A DNA stretch of 64,000 nucleotides from Sinorhizobium arboris LMG 14919 (GCF_000427465.1 NZ_ATYB01000014.1:1077570-1141569), one strand, 5' to 3'. Counted from the stretch's first letter, positions 42,190-52,065 are shown. The notes: a model not told the origin generated them from the letters alone. Made by a program: numbers and translations.

Positions 42190-43692
42190 ATGAGCATCGT
42201 CGACGTACGCACTCCTGATCCGAAACGCTTTATCCCGGGCGCCACCGGCGACTGGGAGGTCATCATCGGCATGGAGGTCCATGCGCAGGTGCTGAGCAAT
42301 TCGAAGCTGTTCTCCAGTGCGTCGACCGAGTTCGGGTCGGAGCCGAATGCCAATGTTTCGCTCGTCGATGCCGCCATGCCCGGCATGCTTCCCGTCATCA
42401 ACGAGGAGTGCGTCAAGCAGGCCGTACGCACCGGCCTCGGCTTGAAGGCAAAGATCAACAATCGCTCGATCTTCGACCGGAAGAACTATTTTTATCCGGA
42501 CCTGCCGCAGGGCTACCAGATCTCGCAATACAAGGACCCGATCGTCGGCGAGGGCAAGATCATCATTTCCGTCGGTCCGGATCGCAAGGGCCAGTTCGAG
42601 GATGTCGAGATCGGCATCGAGCGCCTGCATCTGGAGCAGGATGCCGGCAAGTCGATGCATGACCAGCATCCCGCCATGTCCTATGTCGATCTCAACCGGT
42701 CGGGCGTCGCGCTGATGGAGATCGTCTCGAAGCCGGACCTGCGTTCGTCTGACGAGGCGAAGGCCTATCTCACCAAGCTCCGGTCGATCCTGCGTTATCT
42801 CGGCACGTGCGACGGCAACATGGACGAGGGCTCCATGCGCGCGGACGTCAACGTTTCGGTTCGCCGCCCCGGCGAAGCTTTCGGCACGCGTTGCGAGATC
42901 AAGAACGTCAACTCGATCCGTTTCGTCGGCCAGGCGATCGAATATGAGGCCCGTCGCCAGATCGCCATCCTCGAGGATGGCGGCGCGATCGACCAGGAGA
43001 CGCGGCTCTTCGACGCCAACAAGGGCGAGACTCGCTCGATGCGCTCGAAAGAGGAGGCGCACGATTACCGCTACTTCCCCGATCCGGATCTCCTGCCACT
43101 CGAATTCGACGATGCTTTCGTGGAAGCGTTGAAAACCGATCTTCCGGAATTGCCCGACGACAAGAAGGAACGCTTCGTTCGCGATCTCGGTCTTTCGGTT
43201 TATGACGCCTCGGTGCTCGTTTCGGAAAAGGCGATCGCCGATTACTTCGAGGCGGTAGCCGATGGCCGCGATGGCAAGGCGGCGGCGAACTGGGTCATCA
43301 ACGACCTTCTCGGCGCTCTGAACAAGGCCGGAAAGACCATCGAGGAAACGCCGGTCTCGCCGGCGCAGCTTGGCGGCATCGTCGATCTCATCAAGAACGG
43401 CACCATCTCCGGTAAGCTCGCCAAGGACCTCTTCGAAATCCTCTGGAACGAAGGCGGCGATCCGGCCGAGATCGTCGAGAGCCGCGGCATGAAGCAGGTC
43501 ACCGATACCGGGGCGATCGAGAAGGCGGTCGACGAGATTATCGCCGCCAATCCCGACCAGGTGGAAAAGGCGAAGGCGAAGCCGTCGCTTGCGGGATGGT
43601 TTGTCGGGCAGGTGATGAAGGCGACCGGCGGCAAAGCCAATCCGCAGGCGGTACAGGCCCTGGTGAAATCCAAGCTCGGCATCGAGGAGTGA
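42190..43692 (+). CDS. gatB: Aspartyl/glutamyl-tRNA amidotransferase subunit B
   Basis: This kinase and tRNA-binding subunit of GatCAB has 500 residues. It carries [23 protein letters not shown], the catalytic-cradle region ([34 protein letters not shown]), [13 protein letters not shown], and a C-terminal YqeY-like domain. The start is ATG 42190. It is separated from gatA by yjhX on the other strand. The GNAT gene starts three bases after the stop. Confidence 0.96.
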   Translation: MSIVDVRTPDPKRFIPGATGDWEVIIGMEVHAQVLSNSKLFSSASTEFGSEPNANVSLVDAAMPGMLPVINEECVKQAVRTGLGLKAKINNRSIFDRKNYFYPDLPQGYQISQYKDPIVGEGKIIISVGPDRKGQFEDVEIGIERLHLEQDAGKSMHDQHPAMSYVDLNRSGVALMEIVSKPDLRSSDEAKAYLTKLRSILRYLGTCDGNMDEGSMRADVNVSVRRPGEAFGTRCEIKNVNSIRFVGQAIEYEARRQIAILEDGGAIDQETRLFDANKGETRSMRSKEEAHDYRYFPDPDLLPLEFDDAFVEALKTDLPELPDDKKERFVRDLGLSVYDASVLVSEKAIADYFEAVADGRDGKAAANWVINDLLGALNKAGKTIEETPVSPAQLGGIVDLIKNGTISGKLAKDLFEILWNEGGDPAEIVESRGMKQVTDTGAIEKAVDEIIAANPDQVEKAKAKPSLAGWFVGQVMKATGGKANPQAVQALVKSKLGIEE

Positions 43693-43694
43693 CG

Positions 43695-44192
43695 ATGTTC
43701 TTCGTCCGTACCGCGAGCGAGCGCGACCTCGAGAAGGTTCGCGCTTTGCTCGCCGAGACGTGGCACGTGACATACGATACGTTCTACGGTGTCGAGAAGG
43801 TCAATGAACTGACGGCGAAGTGGCATTCCATCGAGGCTCTTCGAGCGCGGCTGCAGCGCAAGCATTCCGAGTTTGTCGTCGCCGACAACGGCAGCGAGCT
43901 TGCCGGGATGGGCTATGCCGCCATGTCCGAGTCGCTGGAAAAGACGGTCGTCCTGCACCAGCTCTATGTCCTGCCGAAGTATCAACGCCATGGCGTCGGT
44001 CGCGACATGTTCGCGGAGCTCGAGACCTGCTTCCCGGATGCGGAACGCATGCGGGTGGAGGTGGAGCCGCAGAACCTGCACGCGCTCGCCTTTTATCGCG
44101 CGCACGGATTTGTGGAAGTCGCAAAGACATCCAGTTGCGGTGACGAGCAGTCCGGAATACCGGCGCTCATCCTGGAGAAGCGCCTTTCCTGA
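43695..44192 (+). CDS. GNAT family N-acetyltransferase
   Basis: This 165-residue acetyltransferase starts two bases after gatB. The acetyl-CoA site is seen in LHQLYVLPKYQRHGVGRDMFAEL (V/I-x-x-x-x-R-x-x-G-x-G/A motif), and the usual ending LHALAFYRAHGFVEV is present. The substrate is unknown; RimI-like protein acetylation or small-molecule acetylation are both possible. It is probably in one transcript with gatB. Confidence 0.88.
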   Translation: MFFVRTASERDLEKVRALLAETWHVTYDTFYGVEKVNELTAKWHSIEALRARLQRKHSEFVVADNGSELAGMGYAAMSESLEKTVVLHQLYVLPKYQRHGVGRDMFAELETCFPDAERMRVEVEPQNLHALAFYRAHGFVEVAKTSSCGDEQSGIPALILEKRLS

Positions 44193-44364
44193 CCTTTGAC
44201 GCCGCTCGCATCGATGCGACACAGCCGCTTCGGCTTCGAGATGCAGGTGGAATGACCCGCAGCCAAGAGCGGAATCACTGGACAAGCCGGAAGCGGCGCG
44301 GCATAAGCGGGGGCGAGATTTTGATATCCGGCTGGCTCCCATCGGCCGGTAAAGGACGATGCCT

Positions 44365-44760
44365 ATGAAGCTCCTGCTGCAGATTTTCACCTGGTGGAAC
44401 GGACAGACGATCGGTACCCGGTTTCACACCTGGCGCCATGGCCAGCGCGTCGGGGAAGACGAGTTCGGCAACGTCTACTATCAGGGCGGCAAGGACTCCG
44501 AAGGACGCACACGGCGTTGGGTGATCTACAACGGCCCCGCCGAGGCATCTGCGATCCCGCCGGGCTGGCATGGCTGGATGCATCACCGCACCGACGTCTC
44601 CCCCGCCGACGAGAAATATGTCGTCCGCGAGTGGCAGAAGCCGCACCGCGCCAACCCGACCGGTACGCCCAATGCCTACCGGCCGAAGGGGTCGATCGCC
44701 GGCGCCGGCAAGCGCCCGCGTGTGACCGGCGACTACGACGCCTGGACGCCGCGCTCCTGA
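44365..44760 (+). CDS. NDUFA12-family complex I subunit
   Basis: This 131-residue protein belongs to the NDUFA12/B17.2 family, an accessory subunit of alphaproteobacterial and mitochondrial complex I. Family text includes TWWNGQTIGTRFHTWRHG, VGEDEFGNVYYQ, RRWVIYNGPAEASAIPPGWHGWMH and YRPKG. ATG 44365 lies 8 bases after AAAGGA; ATG 44359 is in frame but too close. It works with the nuo products encoded at the left end of this window but is encoded separately. Confidence 0.93.
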   Translation: MKLLLQIFTWWNGQTIGTRFHTWRHGQRVGEDEFGNVYYQGGKDSEGRTRRWVIYNGPAEASAIPPGWHGWMHHRTDVSPADEKYVVREWQKPHRANPTGTPNAYRPKGSIAGAGKRPRVTGDYDAWTPRS

Positions 44761-44879
44761 GCCCGGGCTCTTCGGGTATCATCCCGCGACTTGCGGGACG
44801 ATCACGGCGCAGCCACATTTCGGGTTTAGCGCCTGAAGTCCATCCGGGACTAACAGCAATGTGCGGGGGATTGGCGGTA

Positions 44880-45332
44880 ATGGCGGGTTTCTGTCTGCGG
44901 GATTTGATTGGCCGGGCAGGGCGGCTTGCGGCCCTTGCCCTTCTCCTTGCCGCTCCGGTGACGTCTACCGTCGAAACCGCGCAGGCGGCACGCCTTCCCA
45001 ATGCCGTCGCGGTCTTCTCCGGCATCGACAAGATTACCGGCCGTATCACCAGCTTTGACGTCTATATCGGTGAAACGGTGCAGTTCGGTGCGCTGCAGGT
45101 AACTCCGCGCGTCTGCTACAGCCGCGACGAGACGGAAGCGCCGAAGACGACCACTTTCGTCGAGGTGGACGAGATCACCCTCGACCGCAAGATCCGTCGC
45201 ATCTTCACCGGCTGGATGTTCGCAGACAGCCCCGGCCTCAATGCCGTCGAGCACCCCGTCTATGACGTGTGGCTGCAATCCTGCAAGACCTCGTCGGACG
45301 TCCCGCCTCCGGACACTGCGGCAAAGCAATAG
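44880..45332 (+). CDS. DUF2155 family exported protein
   Basis: This protein of about 150 residues has an N-terminal hydrophobic signal segment (LAALALLLAAPVTSTVETAQA). The DUF2155 body follows, with FSGIDKITGRITSFDVYIGETVQFGAL, TPRVCYSR and IFTGWMFADSPGLNAVEHPVYDVW; two cysteines could form a disulfide. ATG 44859 is an alternative start. The family commonly follows the NDUFA12 gene in rhizobia. The function is unknown. Confidence 0.85.
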   Translation: MAGFCLRDLIGRAGRLAALALLLAAPVTSTVETAQAARLPNAVAVFSGIDKITGRITSFDVYIGETVQFGALQVTPRVCYSRDETEAPKTTTFVEVDEITLDRKIRRIFTGWMFADSPGLNAVEHPVYDVWLQSCKTSSDVPPPDTAAKQ

Positions 45333-45360
45333 AGCTTCACCGCGGATTCACTTGATTTCG

Positions 45361-46290
45361 TCAGGCGGCGGGTGGTGTCTTGCGACCGAGCAGCCCCCTC
45401 AGGAATTGTGCGATCGCGGCGCCGGCGAGCACGATCAGGAATCCGCCCTTTTTCAGGAAGGCGAGTGCAAGCGCCAGAAGGCCGGCTTTCGCGGCAATCT
45501 TCGCACCCGCTCCGGCGGCTATCAATCCGGCCATTCCGTAAGCCGCGACCTTGTCGCCCTCCTGGAAGTCCGCATAGGCTTTACCCGCATCGAAGCGCAC
45601 CATTTCGGTGACGCTCGGCAAGCCCGCCTTGATCTCTTCCAATTGGTCCAGGCCGGCGACGAAATTCATCTGTAGGACGCCCTCCCTGCCGAGGATGCGA
45701 ATCGAATAATTGAGCGTGTGCGGTGCACTGAAGTCCTTGCCGAAGACCAGGTCGCGCGCCCAATGCATCGTGTGTGTGGCAAGGTCATAATGTGGCGGCG
45801 ATGCCCATCCCACCAGCGTTATGGGGTCATATCCCCGCTTCTCGCGCTCGGTATTCGCTTCCGCCGTCGCCGCCTTCAGTTGGCTTAACAACTCGTCGAA
45901 GTCGGTCGTCAGCGCATCGGAATCGGAAACATAGCCGTCGTTCAGATAGTCGATCACCGAGCCCCACGCGCCTTCCGATTCCGGAGCGTATCTAGTTGGG
46001 AAAATCATTCCCAGATAGCCCTCGGCCGAATGTGGAGGGTTGCCCCAGAGATCGACGAGGACCTTCCGGGTATCTGCCGGGCCAAGGAAATAGAAGTCGT
46101 CCGGCACATTCAGCTTAGCGTTGGCGCCGGCAAGTGTGACGGGGCCCTGCTTGAAATCCAGCGACTCTACAATGGAAGCATATTCCGGCAGAAGGTTCGA
46201 AGGACCGCCGAACACTTCACGATAGGTCTTTGCCTGCGAACTCGCCGCAAAGATTGTGAAGATGTAAAATACTAAAACGAATCTTTTCAT
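45361..46290 (-). CDS. DUF2167 family membrane-anchored protein
   Basis: This 309-residue protein has a signal peptide (MKRFVLVFYIFTIFAASSQA). A large exported domain follows with NVPDDFYFLGPADTRKVL and GWASPPHYDLATHTMHWA, motifs of DUF2167. It ends in hydrophobic segments (AGLIAAGAGAKIAAKAGLLALAL; GGFLIVLAGAAIAQFL) that anchor it in the membrane, with a short basic tail. The function is unknown. It is convergent with DUF2155. Confidence 0.85.
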   Translation of the reverse strand: MKRFVLVFYIFTIFAASSQAKTYREVFGGPSNLLPEYASIVESLDFKQGPVTLAGANAKLNVPDDFYFLGPADTRKVLVDLWGNPPHSAEGYLGMIFPTRYAPESEGAWGSVIDYLNDGYVSDSDALTTDFDELLSQLKAATAEANTEREKRGYDPITLVGWASPPHYDLATHTMHWARDLVFGKDFSAPHTLNYSIRILGREGVLQMNFVAGLDQLEEIKAGLPSVTEMVRFDAGKAYADFQEGDKVAAYGMAGLIAAGAGAKIAAKAGLLALALAFLKKGGFLIVLAGAAIAQFLRGLLGRKTPPAA

Positions 46291-46408
46291 CCCGAGCCCC
46301 TGATTGAAACCAGAGCTTAGTCGAGTGCCGGGATGAAATGCAACCCTTGGGAGAATTTCCCGAGAGAGTTTACGCAACAGGAAAGTCGGCGTTCCCCGGA
46401 GCAGTACC

Positions 46409-47023
46409 TCAAAAATCCAGGTTTGGCGAGGCGATCGCTCTCGCGAGCAGAACTTCGTACTGGACCTTCGGCACGTCGACTGCGCCGAAAGACTTCAGGT
46501 GTTCGGTGGTGAACTGCGTGTCGAGGAGTTGAAAGCCCTTTGACCTCAACCGCTCCACCAGATGGACGAGGCAGATCTTGGAGGCGTCGGTGCGCCGCGA
46601 GAACATGCTCTCGCCGAAAAAGGCTGCGCCGAGTGAAACGCCGTAGAGGCCGCCAACGAGCGTGTCTCCCTCCCAGGCCTCGACGCTGTGCGCATGGCCC
46701 ATCTTATGCAGCGCCGCATATAGCGAGCGGATCGTCTCGTTGATCCAGGTGGTGGGCCTGTCGGGCGCTGGCTGCGCGCACCCTTCGACGACTTCTGCGA
46801 ATGCCGTATCGAAGCGAATTTCGAAGGGACGCCTGCGGATTGCCTTGGCGAGGCTGCGGGATATGTGAAACCGGTCCAGCGGAATGATGCCGCGAATCTC
46901 GGGCTCGACCCAGAAAAGTTCCGGATCGTCGGCCGAGTCGGCCATTGGAAAAAGACCGATTGAGTAGGCGCGCAACAACATGTCCGGCGTGATGTCCGGT
47001 TGTTTGCTGCGCGTCTCCTTCAA
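46409..47023 (-). CDS. aat: Leucyl/phenylalanyl-tRNA--protein transferase
   Basis: This enzyme adds Leu or Phe to N-terminal basic residues, marking proteins for ClpS/ClpAP degradation (N-end rule). The 204-residue protein has [65 protein letters not shown] and [11 protein letters not shown]. It follows accC after 9 bases, the usual alphaproteobacterial aat-accC neighbourhood. Confidence 0.95.
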   Translation of the reverse strand: MKETRSKQPDITPDMLLRAYSIGLFPMADSADDPELFWVEPEIRGIIPLDRFHISRSLAKAIRRRPFEIRFDTAFAEVVEGCAQPAPDRPTTWINETIRSLYAALHKMGHAHSVEAWEGDTLVGGLYGVSLGAAFFGESMFSRRTDASKICLVHLVERLRSKGFQLLDTQFTTEHLKSFGAVDVPKVQYEVLLARAIASPNLDF

Positions 47024-47032
47024 TGTCGTATC

Positions 47033-48376
47033 CTATGCGGATGTTGCGGCCAGATGGTGCTCCAGCCAATGGATATCATAATCGCCGTTCGCGATATCCT
47101 GATTGTTGATCAGGTCCTGAAAAAGGGGAAGAGTTGTCTTGATACCGTCGATGACAAATTCGTCGAGCACACGGCGCAGCCGCATCATGCATTCGACGCG
47201 CGTCCGGCCGTGAACGATCAGCTTACCGATAAGGCTGTCATAGTAGGGGGGTATGCGATAGCCCTGATAAGCACCGCTGTCGACGCGCACACCAAGGCCG
47301 CCCGGAGCATGAAAATGCGTGATCGTGCCCGGGGAGGGGACGAAGGTACGCGGGTCCTCGGCATTGATGCGGCATTCGATGGCATGACCGGAGAAGACGA
47401 TATCCTCCTGCTTGGCGGAGAGGCCGGCGCCGGACGCCACGCGGATCTGTTCGTGCACGAGGTCGATCCCGGTGATCGCTTCCGTAATCGGGTGCTCCAC
47501 CTGCAGGCGCGTGTTCATTTCGATGAAGTAGAACTCGCCGTTCTCGTACAGGAATTCGATCGTGCCGGCGCCGCGATACTTCAGCTTCTTCATCGCGTCG
47601 GCGCAAATCTGACCAATCTTCATGCGTTGTTCGACGTTCAGGGCGGGGGAGTTGGCTTCTTCCCAGACCTTCTGGTGGCGGCGCTGCAGCGAGCAGTCGC
47701 GTTCACCGAGATGAATGGCATTGCCTTCGCCGTCCCCGACGACCTGGATTTCGATATGGCGCGGCTTGCCGAGGAACTTCTCCATATAGACGGCGTCGTT
47801 GCCGAACGCGGCCGCCGCTTCGGAGCGTGCCGTCGCAACCGCATGTTCGAGTTCCGCCTCGGTGCGGGCGACTTTCATGCCGCGGCCGCCACCACCCGCC
47901 GTGGCTTTGATCAGCACGGGGAATCCGATCTGGCGGGCAATCTCCAGGGCATTTTCCGGCTTCACTTCGCCGTCGGAGCCCGGAACGACCGGAATGCCGA
48001 GCTCCTCCGCCGTCTTCTTGGCGGTGATCTTGTCGCCCATGAGGCGGATGTGCTCGGCGGTCGGTCCGATGAACGTGATGCCGTGCGCTTCGAGAATCTC
48101 GGCGAACTTTGCATTCTCAGAGAGGAAGCCGTAACCCGGATGCACCGCATCCGCGCCGGTGATTTCGCAGGCGGCAACGATCTGATGGATGTTCAGATAG
48201 CTATCGCGTGAAGGTGGCGGGCCGATGCAGACGCTCTCGTCGGCAAGCCGCACATGCATGGCGTCGCTGTCGGCCGTGGAGTGCACGGCGACGGTCGCGA
48301 TGCCGAGCTCCTTGCAGGCGCGCAGCACGCGCAAGGCAATTTCGCCGCGATTGGCAATGAGGATTTTCGAGATCAT
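47033..48376 (-). CDS. accC: Biotin carboxylase subunit of acetyl-CoA carboxylase
   Basis: This ATP-grasp enzyme carboxylates the biotin on AccB, the first step of fatty acid synthesis. The 447-residue protein has [20 protein letters not shown], the glycine-rich loop [25 protein letters not shown] and [17 protein letters not shown] 48376 is chosen; GTG 48382 is also possible. It is in an operon with accB (12 bases upstream) and aroQ. Confidence 0.96.
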   Translation of the reverse strand: MISKILIANRGEIALRVLRACKELGIATVAVHSTADSDAMHVRLADESVCIGPPPSRDSYLNIHQIVAACEITGADAVHPGYGFLSENAKFAEILEAHGITFIGPTAEHIRLMGDKITAKKTAEELGIPVVPGSDGEVKPENALEIARQIGFPVLIKATAGGGGRGMKVARTEAELEHAVATARSEAAAAFGNDAVYMEKFLGKPRHIEIQVVGDGEGNAIHLGERDCSLQRRHQKVWEEANSPALNVEQRMKIGQICADAMKKLKYRGAGTIEFLYENGEFYFIEMNTRLQVEHPITEAITGIDLVHEQIRVASGAGLSAKQEDIVFSGHAIECRINAEDPRTFVPSPGTITHFHAPGGLGVRVDSGAYQGYRIPPYYDSLIGKLIVHGRTRVECMMRLRRVLDEFVIDGIKTTLPLFQDLINNQDIANGDYDIHWLEHHLAATSA

Positions 48377-48388
48377 CGCCACCGTGCC

Positions 48389-48868
48389 TTACTCGATCAC
48401 GATCAGGGGTTCGCCATATTCGACCGGGGCCGCGTCCTGCACGAGAATTTCCGTCACCTTGCCGGAGCGGGGGGCCGGAATCTGGTTCATCGTCTTCATT
48501 GCTTCGATGATCAGGATCGTCTGGCCTTCCTTTACCGCCGCGCCGACTTCGATGAAAGGACGCGAGCCCGGAGCCGGGGCGAGATAGGCCGTGCCGACCA
48601 TGGGGGCCGTCACGGCGTTCTTGGCGTTGTGACCGCTTTCGGCGGCGGCCGCGTGGGGCGCAGCGGCCGGCTGGGCAGCCGCGATGGCCGGCGGTACCTG
48701 GTAGGCGGGCGTCGCCTGCATTGGCATAGCAACAGGCGTGCCGTTCCGCGAAACGCGGATACGCAGATCGTCCTGCTCCACTTCGATCTCGGTCAGGTCG
48801 GTATCGTTTAGGATATTGGCGAGGTCGCGAATTAGCGCCTGATCGATACCCGGTTTCTTTTCAGCCAT
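48389..48868 (-). CDS. accB: Biotin carboxyl carrier protein of acetyl-CoA carboxylase
   Basis: This 159-residue carrier has an N-terminal dimerisation region, an Ala/Pro-rich linker (about 50-85) and a C-terminal biotinyl domain. The biotinylated lysine is K125 in EAMKTMN. T126 replaces the more usual L or M after the lysine. It is modified by BirA (4991-5758). Confidence 0.95.
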   Translation of the reverse strand: MAEKKPGIDQALIRDLANILNDTDLTEIEVEQDDLRIRVSRNGTPVAMPMQATPAYQVPPAIAAAQPAAAPHAAAAESGHNAKNAVTAPMVGTAYLAPAPGSRPFIEVGAAVKEGQTILIIEAMKTMNQIPAPRSGKVTEILVQDAAPVEYGEPLIVIE

Positions 48869-48890
48869 GGATATGAGCCTCGTGTTCTTC

Positions 48891-49337
48891 TTATTTGGAT
48901 TTTTCCGTCAGGTTCTTTAGCGCATGCAGCGCCAGAATGTAACTCTGTGCGCCGAAACCGCAGATAACGCCTTTGACGGCTGGCGCGACCATCGACTTGT
49001 GCCGGAATTCTTCGCGCGCATGAATGTTGGAAAGATGCAGTTCCACCACTGGGACTGTGATCGCCCGAACGGCATCGTGCATGGCGATAGAGGTATGTCC
49101 GTAGGCGGCGGGATTGATGGCGACGCCGACTGCCTTTTCGCCAGCCTCATGCAACCAGTCGACCAGCGTGCCTTCATGGTTCGACTGCCGAAAGTCGATT
49201 TCGAAGCCGAGGAGCTTTGCTTCCTCCTTGCACATGGCTTCGATGTCGGCGAGCGTCTTGCCGCCGTAGATACCCGGTTCACGCTTGCCGAGCGCGTTCA
49301 GGTTTGGGCCGTTCAGCACAAAGATAGTCGAAGGCAT
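48891..49337 (-). CDS. aroQ: 3-dehydroquinate dehydratase, type II
   Basis: This is the third enzyme of the shikimate pathway. The 148-residue protein has FVLNGPNLNALGKREPGIYG (Y24 catalytic), FRQSNHEGTLVDW, NPAAYGHTSIA and VELHLSNIHAREEFRHKS (catalytic His). It is the first gene of aroQ-accB-accC-aat, separated from the upstream thioredoxin gene by a terminator at 49393-49420. Confidence 0.96.
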   Translation of the reverse strand: MPSTIFVLNGPNLNALGKREPGIYGGKTLADIEAMCKEEAKLLGFEIDFRQSNHEGTLVDWLHEAGEKAVGVAINPAAYGHTSIAMHDAVRAITVPVVELHLSNIHAREEFRHKSMVAPAVKGVICGFGAQSYILALHALKNLTEKSK

Positions 49338-49392
49338 AAGGGATTCCGGTCCGGTGATGGAGGGTTACCTATAGACTGATGGTTCCCTGAGG

Positions 49393-49420
49393 AAAAGCCC
49401 CCTGGGTTTCCCCGGGGTTT
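49393..49420 (-). terminator. Rho-independent terminator of the DsbA-type gene
   Basis: On the minus strand CCCCGGG-GAAA-CCCAGGGGG forms a GC-rich stem capped by a GAAA tetraloop and is followed by CTTTTCC. A second hairpin, CCGGTGG/CCACCGG (49440-49460), lies between it and the gene stop. Confidence 0.65.
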
Positions 49421-49474
49421 GTCCACAAGTCGTGCTGTTCCGGTGGGGCAACGCCACCGGCGTACGTCCGACCG

Positions 49475-50242
49475 TCAGCAGACGGTCTTGCCGCACGCGC
49501 GCATGTTGGCGACCTTCTGTTCGATCTCGGGCGCCCCAACAGCGCCGAAGACCGCCTCGTTGCCGACGACATAGGAAGGCGTTCCGGTGATCCCGAGCTC
49601 ATTGGCGAGCGTATAGGCTTCGCGCACCGAGGCATCATACGATCCGTCATCCATCTTCTCGCGCAACTGCGCTTCCGTCACGCCGAGCTTGGCGGCAACG
49701 GCGATCGCGGTTTCCTCCGTCGCGCGCTCCTCTGCCCCCAGCAGAGCGCGATGGAAATCGCCGTATTTCGCCGGTGCGATCACGCGGAAGGCTGCGCTGA
49801 CCTTGTGGGCCGCGAGCGAATCCGGTCCGAGAATGGGAAGCTCTTTGAGAACGAAGCGTACGTTCTTGTCCTTGGCGAGGATGTCGTCCATGTCGGACAG
49901 AGCCCGTTTGCAGTAGCCGCAGTTGTAATCGAAGAACTCGACGATCGTCACGTCGCCATCCGGATTGCCGAGGGCTACGTCGTAGGCGGAGTTGAAGATT
50001 GCCTTCTTGTTGTCGGCGATTGCGGCCTGCGCGGATTCCTGCTGCTTGGCTCGCTGCTTTGAGGCGAGCGCTTCCTGCACCTCCAGCATGATTTCCGGAT
50101 TGGCGAGCAGGTACTCTTTGATGAAGGCGCCGAGTTCTTCCTTCTGTTTGGCATCGAGCGCTGCCGCGGGACCTGGCAGCGCGACGCCGGCAGCAAGCGC
50201 GATCAGGGATGCTGCGGCGATCATCTTCATCTTGAGCGTCAT
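49475..50242 (-). CDS. DsbA-family thiol:disulfide protein (DsbG/ScsC-like)
   Basis: This exported thioredoxin-fold protein has 255 residues. A signal peptide covers about 1-29 (ends GPAAALD). A helical segment follows, then the active site C108-G-Y-C111 in FFDYNCGYCKRAL, and cis-proline TP in GITGTPSYVVGN. Two more cysteines (C250, C255) lie at the very C-terminus. The helical N-terminal region resembles Com1/ScsC-type proteins that oligomerise. ATG 50242 follows GAGGAAAGA. Confidence 0.88.
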   Translation of the reverse strand: MTLKMKMIAAASLIALAAGVALPGPAAALDAKQKEELGAFIKEYLLANPEIMLEVQEALASKQRAKQQESAQAAIADNKKAIFNSAYDVALGNPDGDVTIVEFFDYNCGYCKRALSDMDDILAKDKNVRFVLKELPILGPDSLAAHKVSAAFRVIAPAKYGDFHRALLGAEERATEETAIAVAAKLGVTEAQLREKMDDGSYDASVREAYTLANELGITGTPSYVVGNEAVFGAVGAPEIEQKVANMRACGKTVC

Positions 50243-50463
50243 TCTTTCCTCGTGGTCTGCTGTTCCATGTCTGTCGTCGCGTTCGTACACTCGGTCAATG
50301 CGCCAGTTTGAAGGCGACGACAAGTCCCGGCTTGCGCTGATTGGTTGAAACATACGGCGCGCCAGGGCGAAACGAAATGGCAAAATCGGCCGAATTGCGG
50401 CGTTCGCGGACTTGTGAAGCGGGGAGCGATGCGGCAAAGGGCAGAAAGGACGTCAAGAAACCC

Positions 50464-51636
50464 GTGAGGACCAGTCAGTTGGCACAGATGTCGAAACGCA
50501 GCGCAGTCGAGCCGTTCCACGCCATGGACGTGCTGGCAGAAGCCACGCGGCGGCGCGATTCCGGCTACCCGGTCATATCGATGGCCGTCGGTCAGCCTGC
50601 GCATCCGGCGCCGAAAGCAGCGCTCGATGCAGCGAGGCGGGCGCTCGATCACGGGCGGCTCGGCTATACCGACGCTTTGGGCACACTATCCTTGAAGAGG
50701 GCGATTGCCGGTCACTACCACAGTCGGCACGGCATCGCGCTTGATCCGCAGCGGATTGCAGTGACCACCGGATCGTCGGCCGGGTTCAATCTTGCTTTTC
50801 TCGCGCTCTTCGATCCGGGCGATCGCGTGGCCATCGCCCGTCCGGGCTATCCCGCTTACCGTAACATCATGGCCGCGCTCGGGCTCGAAGTGGTCGAGAT
50901 CGAAGCAAATGCCGAGACAGGCTTCACCCTCACGCCGGACAGCCTCGAGCGCGCCGCAGCGCGTACCGGAAAACCCCTGAAGGGCGTGCTTCTGGCAAGC
51001 CCCGCGAACCCGACGGGAACGGTGACCGGCAAGGCGCAGCTGAAGGCGCTTGCCCATTATTGCCGCGACCACTCGATGGCCTTCATTTCCGATGAGATCT
51101 ATCATGGCCTTACGTTTGCCGGCGAAGAAACGACAGCGCTCGAAGTGGCCGACGACGCGGTCGTCATCAACTCCTTCTCGAAATATTACTGCATGACCGG
51201 TTGGCGCATCGGCTGGATGGTTCTGCCTGAGTCGCGGGTGCGCGCCTTCGAGCGCATCGCGCAGAGCCTCTATATTTCGCCGCCGGAGCTATCGCAGATT
51301 GCTGCGGAGGCGGCTCTCAGTGCGCATGAGGAGCTCGACGGCTACAAGCGTGCCTATGCCGTGAACCGGGCATTGCTGCTGGAACGGCTGCCACAGATAG
51401 GCTTTTCGATCGCCTCGCCGATGGACGGCGCATTTTACGCCTATGCGGATGTCAGCCGGTTCACCAACGACAGCATGGCCTTCGCCCGGCGGATGCTGGC
51501 GGAGATCGACGTCGCGGCAACGCCCGGCTTCGACTTCGACCCCATCGAAGGGCACCGCACCATGCGCTTTTCCTATGCGGGCTCGTCGGCCGAAATGGAG
51601 GAGGCGATGAACCGCATCGCGCGCTGGCTGGCCTAG
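50464..51636 (+). CDS. Class I/II PLP-dependent aminotransferase
   Basis: This fold type I aminotransferase has about 390 residues. Conserved features are AVGQPAHPAPKAALDA, TTGSSAGFNLAF, ASPANPTGTV, ISDEIYHGL, the PLP lysine in NSFSKYYCMTGWRIGW, and the C-terminal MRFSYAGS. It resembles aspartate/aromatic-type enzymes; the amino donor cannot be fixed. Start choice is uncertain: GTG 50464, ATG 50488 and ATG 50377 are all in frame. The TAG stop merges into the palindrome at 51634-51671. Confidence 0.85.
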   Translation: MRTSQLAQMSKRSAVEPFHAMDVLAEATRRRDSGYPVISMAVGQPAHPAPKAALDAARRALDHGRLGYTDALGTLSLKRAIAGHYHSRHGIALDPQRIAVTTGSSAGFNLAFLALFDPGDRVAIARPGYPAYRNIMAALGLEVVEIEANAETGFTLTPDSLERAAARTGKPLKGVLLASPANPTGTVTGKAQLKALAHYCRDHSMAFISDEIYHGLTFAGEETTALEVADDAVVINSFSKYYCMTGWRIGWMVLPESRVRAFERIAQSLYISPPELSQIAAEAALSAHEELDGYKRAYAVNRALLLERLPQIGFSIASPMDGAFYAYADVSRFTNDSMAFARRMLAEIDVAATPGFDFDPIEGHRTMRFSYAGSSAEMEEAMNRIARWLA

Positions 51637-51671
51637 AGCGTTTCACTGTTTCATTGAAACCGGTGAAACGT
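51634..51671. repeat. TAGAGC-type palindromic element overlapping the stop codon
   Basis: TAG of the aminotransferase begins TAGAGCGTTTCAC. Outer arms CGTTTCAC (51639-51646) and GTGAAACG (51663-51670) enclose GTTTCA/TGAAAC (51648-51660). It is a compact nested hairpin, probably one of many genome copies. Confidence 0.6.
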
Positions 51672-51710
51672 CCTAACCACGCACGTCCGCGCGGAAAGGT
51701 TACGCAGGGC

Positions 51711-51926
51711 TCACCAATTGCCGGGGTCTGCGGTGTGATCGAGACTGGCAAACTCATCTGCCTTTTTCCGGTCCAGTGCCAGGTTGGTTGCGATCTTCGT
51801 TTCATCCGTGACCGAATAATGCAGGGGGGCCGGCCCGTTGGTCAGTTGCTGATACATGAGCAAGGCAGCCTCCTCGGCAGTGTCGGCTTCGAACTCTTCC
51901 GTAACGATGACGGTGAACTTGTGCAT
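51711..51926 (-). CDS. Conserved small hypothetical protein
   Basis: This 71-residue protein begins MHKFTVIVTEEFEADTAEEAALLMYQQL, which suggests a compact alpha/beta fold. Codon use and the GGAGGACAAGGCC ribosome binding region before the ATG support coding. It is convergent with the aminotransferase gene. I do not recognise a named family. Confidence 0.7.
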   Translation of the reverse strand: MHKFTVIVTEEFEADTAEEAALLMYQQLTNGPAPLHYSVTDETKIATNLALDRKKADEFASLDHTADPGNW

Positions 51927-52017
51927 GGCCTTGTCCTCCCTGCGGGTAAGTATAGGGCGGGATGAGGAAAAGTGTGGGCGGTTCTCCGCCCGGATCCCGC
52001 TCGAAGCTACTGAAATC

Positions 52018-52065
52018 GATCACGTTCATGATTCTAGGTCGACCCGACATAAAATCATCGTGATC
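52018..52065. repeat. Dispersed inverted-repeat element
   Basis: GATCACG-TTC-ATGATT (52018-52033) is the inverse of AATCAT-CGTGATC (52053-52065), apart from a three-base bulge. The centre CTAGGTCGACCCGACAT links them. The left part matches 8412-8436 in inverse orientation. Confidence 0.55.

Noticed and set aside
41999..42193. 64-residue frame before gatB
   Set aside because: It passes through the tRNA-like fragment and overlaps the gatB start; no ribosome binding site and no recognisable composition.
41602..44192. YjhX plus the GNAT protein as a YjhXQ toxin-antitoxin module
   Set aside because: The genes are 1.8 kb apart on opposite strands and the GNAT is coupled to gatB, so a module is not supported without a functional test.
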